DNA of 39,121 nt from an uncultured Ezakiella sp. (GTDB lineage: Bacteria > Bacillota > Clostridia > Tissierellales > Peptoniphilaceae), in the NCBI GenBank assembly GCA_947293975.1, contig CAMYPV010000004.1, positions 1-39,121 on the forward strand. The letters are read 5' to 3'. The notes below the pieces were generated by a model. The model saw only the letters and a program-made list of their open reading frames with translations. It searched no databases and was not told the origin of the DNA. Both the position numbers and the translations under genes were made by a program. Shown in pieces: positions 36,401 through 39,121 of this stretch (position 1 is its first letter; every line of letters begins with the position of its first letter).

Positions 36401-38134
36401 CCAAATTTCAGGGTAGATGGTGTTTTTAGCAGGTTGTGCATTGGACTTTGTAAAGTATAAATCGTAGACTTGTCTGTCGTAGTAGATGTTGTAGACTGTT
36501 TTACCTGTGGCTGAGACTTTCTTTACTTCAATTGGATTTTTAGAATCTGCATTTTCTTTATCTGTTAAGTCTTTATTATAAACAAAGAATTTGTTTAGAT
36601 AAAGGTCATGGCCACGATTGAATTTATCTCCATTCCAAATTTTTTGTAGACGAGTTTTATCTAGGTCTGGGAATTTTATGCCATTGACAGGCATGTCTTT
36701 CAAATAAGGCTGAAAACCTACATCGATATCCTTGTAGACTTTTGTACCCATGTAGTCATATTTTTCTAATAGAGGTGCATTATCTGCATGGTCTGCCTTT
36801 TCTGCCCAGAATTGTACTGCGAAATCTGCCTTGTCCTTGTCCTTCCAAACAGCTGTGAAAGTTAGCTTTTCTCTTGGTATTTCCTTGCCATTGCCAAGTT
36901 TAAGAGCAGGCATTTTTAGTTGTATTTCATCTTTAAGCTTTTCTTTTACAGGGTCGCCGTTTTGATACTCGAATTTACCACTTCTCTCCTTTTTATAATA
37001 AATATTACCTAAGTCAACTATTGCATTGCGATTCGAATCTTTAATAATTTCACCCTTTTTAAAGGTATGCTTCTTACCGTCAAGCATTCCTTCTAGATCA
37101 TGAGATGGCTTCCAACCTAAAAACTCACTTCCTATCTTAGTTGGGATGCTGTTTTCATCTATCTTAGGAATCTCTTGATCGTAGTAATAAGTTCTAGCTG
37201 GTAGAGGTGTGCCGTCTTTGGTATCGAAAACCACGTCGTAGTGAGCACGGTTGTAGCGGTACTCAATCTTAAAATCAGAAGTATCTTCTGGTACTTGAGT
37301 TTTTAGCTTCTCAATTTGTGGAACAAAGCCTGGTCTTTCATTTTCTTGTAGAGCTTGAACCTCCAAAGTAGAGCCAGTATTACCTTGTAAAATCCTTAGA
37401 TTCTCATGATCACGCACAAAGGCTTGATACTTTTCTTTTTGATCAGGATCTTTTAAATCATATTTAGTTTCAGTTCCATCTTTATCTATAACTGTTCCGT
37501 CATTCTTTGTGATGGTACCGTCTTTGTTAGTAAACTTGTTAAAATCTTCCATATCTTGGAAAACGTGTTTAACAGTGATGTTGCTCGTTGTAGCTGCGTA
37601 TCTAAATTCTCTAAGTTCTAAATATTTTAAACCATTGGAATCATCACCAGTTTTTTGACCATTCTTTGCTGCTTTTACAATGGCATCATAAGAGTTCGTA
37701 AAAACTTGTTCACCCTTAGCATTCTCTTCTTCTCCCTTAGGAGTCTTATAGCCCGCCATGTCCGGAAGTTTGATTTCCTCATTGACCTTGGCTTTTTCTT
37801 CTTTATTCGCCGCTTCACCGACACTTGCTACATAAGGCTGGTAGTTGACGCTGTATTTCTCACCTTTTTCCGCCTTGAAGTCTGTACGTAGTGTGTAGAT
37901 GGCCGGCTGTGCGGGATCTTCTATAAAGTCTTGCGACGTTTTACCCTCTTCTGGTCTGCCCAGAAGGACAGGTAGCTTGTCGTCGTTTAACCTCCGCCTG
38001 TGGTTTAAATCCGTGTTATCGTAATTTAAAGGCTTACGTGTTTGCTGTTGTTCTTGTGCAAATACCTGTAGTGGTACTGATGTTATTATCATCATAATTG
38101 CTAACACTAATGTAATAATTTGTTTTTTTCTCAT
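30458..38134 (-). CDS. Giant secreted repeat protein with InlB-type, Rib-like and VTF/YYVNP modules
   Basis: A 2558-aa protein with a clear signal peptide (MRKKQIITLVLAIMMIITSV...QVFA). The N-terminal half (to about 1350) holds large beta-rich regions with InlB B-type features (VVFDTKDGTPL, FLGWKPS, LTVDPNGGQL, YGYDFLGWEV) and a KVYHYYL-containing segment. A connector domain (about 1515-1650) resembles that of the SLH protein. The C-terminal half holds about eight VTF...YYVNP modules, one Rib-like domain (VIVEYTDG..., about 1900-1970) and two InlB B-type repeats (HTVTFNTMGGSV). The last 90 residues form a different beta domain (IRIRNPRPNAKF...REYRVR), resembling a bacterial Ig-like fold. No LPXTG, SLH or terminal membrane segment is present, so how it is held at the surface is unclear. 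Own promoter and terminator. Probably an adhesin or matrix component; function is inferred from architecture only. Confidence 0.9.
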   Translation of the reverse strand: MRKKQIITLVLAIMMIITSVPLQVFAQEQQQTRKPLNYDNTDLNHRRRLNDDKLPVLLGRPEEGKTSQDFIEDPAQPAIYTLRTDFKAEKGEKYSVNYQPYVASVGEAANKEEKAKVNEEIKLPDMAGYKTPKGEEENAKGEQVFTNSYDAIVKAAKNGQKTGDDSNGLKYLELREFRYAATTSNITVKHVFQDMEDFNKFTNKDGTITKNDGTVIDKDGTETKYDLKDPDQKEKYQAFVRDHENLRILQGNTGSTLEVQALQENERPGFVPQIEKLKTQVPEDTSDFKIEYRYNRAHYDVVFDTKDGTPLPARTYYYDQEIPKIDENSIPTKIGSEFLGWKPSHDLEGMLDGKKHTFKKGEIIKDSNRNAIVDLGNIYYKKERSGKFEYQNGDPVKEKLKDEIQLKMPALKLGNGKEIPREKLTFTAVWKDKDKADFAVQFWAEKADHADNAPLLEKYDYMGTKVYKDIDVGFQPYLKDMPVNGIKFPDLDKTRLQKIWNGDKFNRGHDLYLNKFFVYNKDLTDKENADSKNPIEVKKVSATGKTVYNIYYDRQVYDLYFTKSNAQPAKNTIYPEIWGYDPQKGKAVMLGGPGNLYHYKARFNEMMYKWPNDAKQTKGFTPGYQSFGWGPNYTSPNWPLHLDTPPYRLDADQFLDMANYTSWGGYTKHIDKGDGTTKDLDKFDFKTLSFGIKQDHPSIPHHMDFWMDGFKKGETIIRYDLVRTKADTADPGYGHRYPKVTGFTPYGYNPRVAWPAIKEENEEDGRVDEERIGELNDERDEITPNNCGTYYNNNGIKLPIGQLDFIPSFFSDSDEFGDVIDDGQEFTENGYLQFKYTRNKYPLRFNYDPTVIKADSEFNSTNQLETFYEFPLKCLSPVVDTKEEYKKVAKGENPKNLLDDANNLYKLGLYDLLQRDKDNPNEFFKDANGNFRVKRPEGLSDQMVFKGWALDPAGKKMVWKNPKETMPFHAANLYAKWDEPDYKWKLTVDPNGGQLDSIDLKDLTTEPKTIKEGDIGKEEEKTYPVKGYEGSELPTGDRKKDQVKAQVFTVVQRQKLKELPKPTRYGYDFLGWEVIRYKKDKEGNYTNTIDDSYRTRYKVPELYSFGTDVVAPIYLKAIWVENKRAEVKVYHYYLKNEKTENGEKFILDTTKYPNPEPNSLSYKRVDDYVPATGEKQDEHWILADNDELMEKLSGTWTEKTKDSTGKLIKTEHDLKQEYEDYNNRVKLNNTYFQTFRVQDNIKEGDEDNPVYKPNPENIFRFYYRPFRTRNYKVNYIDERGKAEVDAFFKGLDLTNTTGLTDDALLEANNANKAKFEAKRAELEDILNKYKVIDKEDVTSECRHYDARNYRHIPGWTLASAAQQQLFYDVNEKTNEFLGINGTGSDEIYFYYKDARVIEVPGDKEPPKGYVRVTFKIDDKNKGGVFKDKDGKEVTELHYDVIKGLKSDLLPKPIIWEGGKDDQGNDKVKEENRYYITPDQGKSFKGWDNEKWLNAQTEINRNYTFTAYFDWSGMSTSSTGLVRTEAYKDKNGKWTNDFAPKIADLKAQLVWKEKNEEKDIPEGTDIKFIYKNDAGKETEIKTDEDLFNLVKEMNVEDKDQIVRVLNIVAKVIFKDGDTTKPQELPIPITVYKNRYEALNEKGDKPEYLTKAEKTEAKDGGLKEILKDNTENRYIKVTIKPNKDFDNKDNKVYYVNPNAWVDIPEIKTDGDSRFTNWTADIADYNEESKENGIFDFTKRHKFTKDTIITPVGADDVVEQEKGKDKPDVPKTYVKVIVKTTDKATEDTAFEKTFWVNPTKEVTIGVTNPTGKTVSADPTKPGTVGYKMDFFNWKSEETTPRTWKDKIVGQFEKETTIVAKYSIEFEKIKDLTPKIDTVPTPQGKTPTVEEITKMITPPEGKTISKVTIVENPDVNNPGKSIAKVIVEYTDGSSAGTNDKPLEVPVKVHKPVVKANPDGSKPEEAMKNYVKVTFKAGEGGSVSGDLVYYVSPEVEVDMTSQAEAVFKNPSIGYTANGGSWSPEIKSEKITEEKTYEFNFVKSKDIVEKTDDPNQVIPEGYVKVTFKTDGNGKVNGKDVIIYYVNPKAGIKLGKKATADNKTLVVPTPTANKKFVFKEWQEAIDENTPITSERVHVAIFKSGQISLTYNKGGEDVTGDVPETVTVNYGETVGLANKGNLAKPNAEFAGWKLDEDETIYQPGAQVKLEKARTATAQWTTSKHTVTFNTMGGSVVPSQIVEHGKTLTNVTPPTLEGKVFVGWKEQGKDEYFNLTSAINENKTLVAKWQDPVQAIGENDIVEDEFIKVKFEQGAHGTLNGQTVFKVAKNLSFDQAVKAGLKVPEIAPAKYYKAKTENSGWDKVLELSGNDITFTAQYELESNVIPVDPKKSNEELKKDMPEDMVLVDFKVDPKKAFMTGDTKFYVKRSELVNIEAPVVHPLTLENGQVNEYEFKGWKLITDGVDKVSFTEDTTIDDSPVVKPDIRIRNPRPNAKFIIIQELTDGAIGYLEVTRGNQTTTITMSQKGTRNVFNLSVLEGSCVKKNDLIKFYSEKDDIRSDVREYRVR

Positions 38135-38165
38135 TATAACCTCCGTTGAAAAACTTCTATAAATT

Positions 38166-38182
38166 TTGTAATAAAATTACAA
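38166..38182. promoter_or_regulatory. 17-bp palindrome in the leader of the 2558-aa protein gene
   Basis: TTGTAATAAAATTACAA is a perfect 7-3-7 inverted repeat at about +19 to +35 of the predicted transcript, upstream of the RBS. It resembles the general shape of Fur-superfamily and other operators but matches none exactly (those are usually 7-1-7). It could also be a weak RNA hairpin. Confidence 0.35.
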
Positions 38183-38207
38183 TTTGCTTTTAATTTTACA
38201 TAATTAA

Positions 38208-38236
38208 ATTCTATCACAAAAGCTTTAGAATTTCAA
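38208..38236 (-). promoter_or_regulatory. Sigma-A promoter of the 2558-aa protein gene
   Basis: Minus strand: TTGAAA (38231-38236), 17-bp spacer, TAGAAT (38208-38213) preceded by TGA. The predicted start near 38201 gives a leader of about 67 nt, and an RBS (GGAGG, near 38140) precedes the ATG. Confidence 0.7.
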
Positions 38237-38264
38237 GCTTTTTAAACGTTTCTTAGTTGATTTG

Positions 38265-38296
38265 TACAAAAAAACAGCACTTTTTTAGTGCTGTTT
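38265..38296 (-). terminator. Intrinsic terminator of transketolase
   Basis: A perfect 10-bp stem (AAACAGCACT / AGTGCTGTTT) with a 5-nt loop, followed on the minus strand by TTTTTTTG. It starts 8 bp after the stop codon. Confidence 0.93.
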
Positions 38297-38303
38297 AAAA
38301 TGA

Positions 38304-39121
38304 TTATCTTGTTGCTTTTATGACTGCATCTATAACTGCATCTGTTGTTATGTCAAAGTGCTTAAATAAGTCTGTGCCTTTGCCACTTGCACCAAATGTA
38401 TTGATGCCGATTTTTTCTCCGCCGTGCGTGTATTTGTCCCAGCCAAATGTGGACAGTGCTTCGATTGAAATTGTCGGCACATCTTCTGGTAATACACTTA
38501 ATCTGTAATCGCATGTTTGATCTTCAAATAGATCCCACGATGGCATGCTTACAACTCTTACATCAATGCCTTGTTCGTCAAGTTCTTTTGCGGCATCCAT
38601 AGCTACTGAAACTTCAGAGCCAGTTGCAATTACAATCGCATCGAGTTTATTTGTTTCTTTTCTTGCAATATATGCGCCCTTCTTTAATTGTGTTGCATCA
38701 ATGTCAAGTGTCGGAAGTTTTTGTCTTGTAAGCACAAGTGCTGTAGGTTTTTTGTTTTCAATTGCAACTTCCCATGCAACGACAGTTTCGTTGTAATCGG
38801 CTGGGCGTATTGTCGTGAAGTTTGGTATCGTTCTTAACATTGCGAGTTGTTCGATTGGCTGATGTGTTGGCCCGTCTTCGCCAACTCCGATTGAATCGTG
38901 TGTTAATACATATATTACAGGCACATTCATAAGTGCAGACAATCTCATAGCTGGCTTCATATAATCACTGAACACAAAGAATGTCGCACAGTATGGTCTT
39001 AAGCCACCATGAAGAGCAATTCCGTTTGAAATCGCTGCCATTGCAAGCTCACGAATTCCGAAATGCACATTTCTCGGTGAGTAATCATCTTTTGAAATAT
39101 ATGCTTCGCCTTTAATTTCAG
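38304..39121 (-). CDS. tkt: Transketolase, C-terminal part (5' end outside the window)
   Basis: The frame is open to the right edge and encodes 272 residues of a transketolase; the ATG-like GTG at 39068 is internal (Val), not a start. Visible are the end of the pyrimidine-binding domain (NVHFGIRELAMAA, LRPYCATFFVFSDYMKPA, HDSIGVGEDGPTHQPIEQLA) and the C-terminal domain (ALVLTRQKLPTLD, FGASGKGTDLFKHF). The HDSIGVGEDGPTHQP motif is diagnostic of transketolase rather than DXS. It transfers two-carbon units between sugar phosphates in the non-oxidative pentose phosphate pathway, using thiamine pyrophosphate. The TPP-diphosphate-binding N-terminal domain lies outside the window. HFGIREL has Leu where many homologues have His. 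Confidence 0.96.
   Translation of the reverse strand, partial: EIKGEAYISKDDYSPRNVHFGIRELAMAAISNGIALHGGLRPYCATFFVFSDYMKPAMRLSALMNVPVIYVLTHDSIGVGEDGPTHQPIEQLAMLRTIPNFTTIRPADYNETVVAWEVAIENKKPTALVLTRQKLPTLDIDATQLKKGAYIARKETNKLDAIVIATGSEVSVAMDAAKELDEQGIDVRVVSMPSWDLFEDQTCDYRLSVLPEDVPTISIEALSTFGWDKYTHGGEKIGINTFGASGKGTDLFKHFDITTDAVIDAVIKATR

Noticed and set aside
23687..38134. Possibility that the giant repeat genes are polyketide or toxin (RTX/Rhs) systems
   Set aside because: There are no catalytic, RTX nonapeptide, Rhs/YD or toxin C-terminal motifs; the modules are beta-repeat adhesin types with signal peptides.
38304..39068. Transketolase read as a complete short gene starting at 39068
   Set aside because: The frame continues without a stop to the window edge with conserved transketolase sequence (SPRNVHFGIREL), so the GTG is an internal valine and the gene is cut by the edge.

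Overview
This 39 kb window comes from the chromosome of a low-GC Gram-positive anaerobe. Most of it is about 30-35% GC by eye. Pyruvate:ferredoxin oxidoreductase, a TmcAL (YlbM-type) protein, a SepF/YlmH division cluster, an S-layer-homology (SLH) anchor and giant repeat-rich surface proteins together suggest the Tissierellia/Peptoniphilaceae group (relatives of Peptoniphilus, Parvimonas, Anaerococcus, Fenollaria). That placement is an inference from gene content, not a database result. Nearly all genes lie on the minus strand; only the tmcAL-like gene is on the plus strand.

Layout, left to right. (1) 1-5851: a very large secreted S8 (subtilisin/C5a-peptidase-like) protease that runs off the left edge. 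(2) 6026-7090 (+): tmcAL, convergent with and overlapping the next cluster. (3) 7058-14403: a tightly packed nine-gene operon transcribed der, plsY, gpsA, HlyD-like adaptor, yggS, sepF, ylmH, lspA, rluD-type pseudouridine synthase. It joins ribosome assembly, phospholipid synthesis, division-septum assembly and lipoprotein processing. (4) 14514-18068: nifJ (PFOR), with its own consensus promoter, a CRP/FNR-like palindrome at the -35 edge, and a terminator. (5) 18176-21767: pepP (M24 aminopeptidase P) translationally coupled to uvrC. (6) 21878-23578: a TetR regulator followed by a seven-helix membrane protein and a DUF2871-type membrane protein, with two related operator-like sites. (7) 23687-30275: a 97-aa protein of unknown function coupled by an 8-bp overlap to a 2100-aa SLH-anchored repeat protein. 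(8) 30458-38134: a 2558-aa secreted repeat protein related to the SLH protein but with no recognisable anchor. (9) 38304-39121: C-terminal part of transketolase, cut by the right edge.

Regulatory signals are unusually readable. Strong intrinsic terminators follow nifJ, uvrC, the DUF2871 gene, both giant proteins and transketolase. Seven of the eight promoters proposed here carry an extended -10 TG or are close to full sigma-A consensus. Intergenic spaces are all shorter than 200 bp, and each holds a terminator, a promoter or both. No RNA genes, insertion sequences, CRISPR arrays or prophage genes were seen.

The parts most worth following up are: the paired giant surface proteins, which share a cassette-like order of domains and contain blocks of about 50% GC inside an AT-rich genome; the unknown 97-aa protein coupled to the SLH gene; the TetR/7-TM/DUF2871 module; and the candidate CRP/FNR-type site at the central fermentation gene nifJ.
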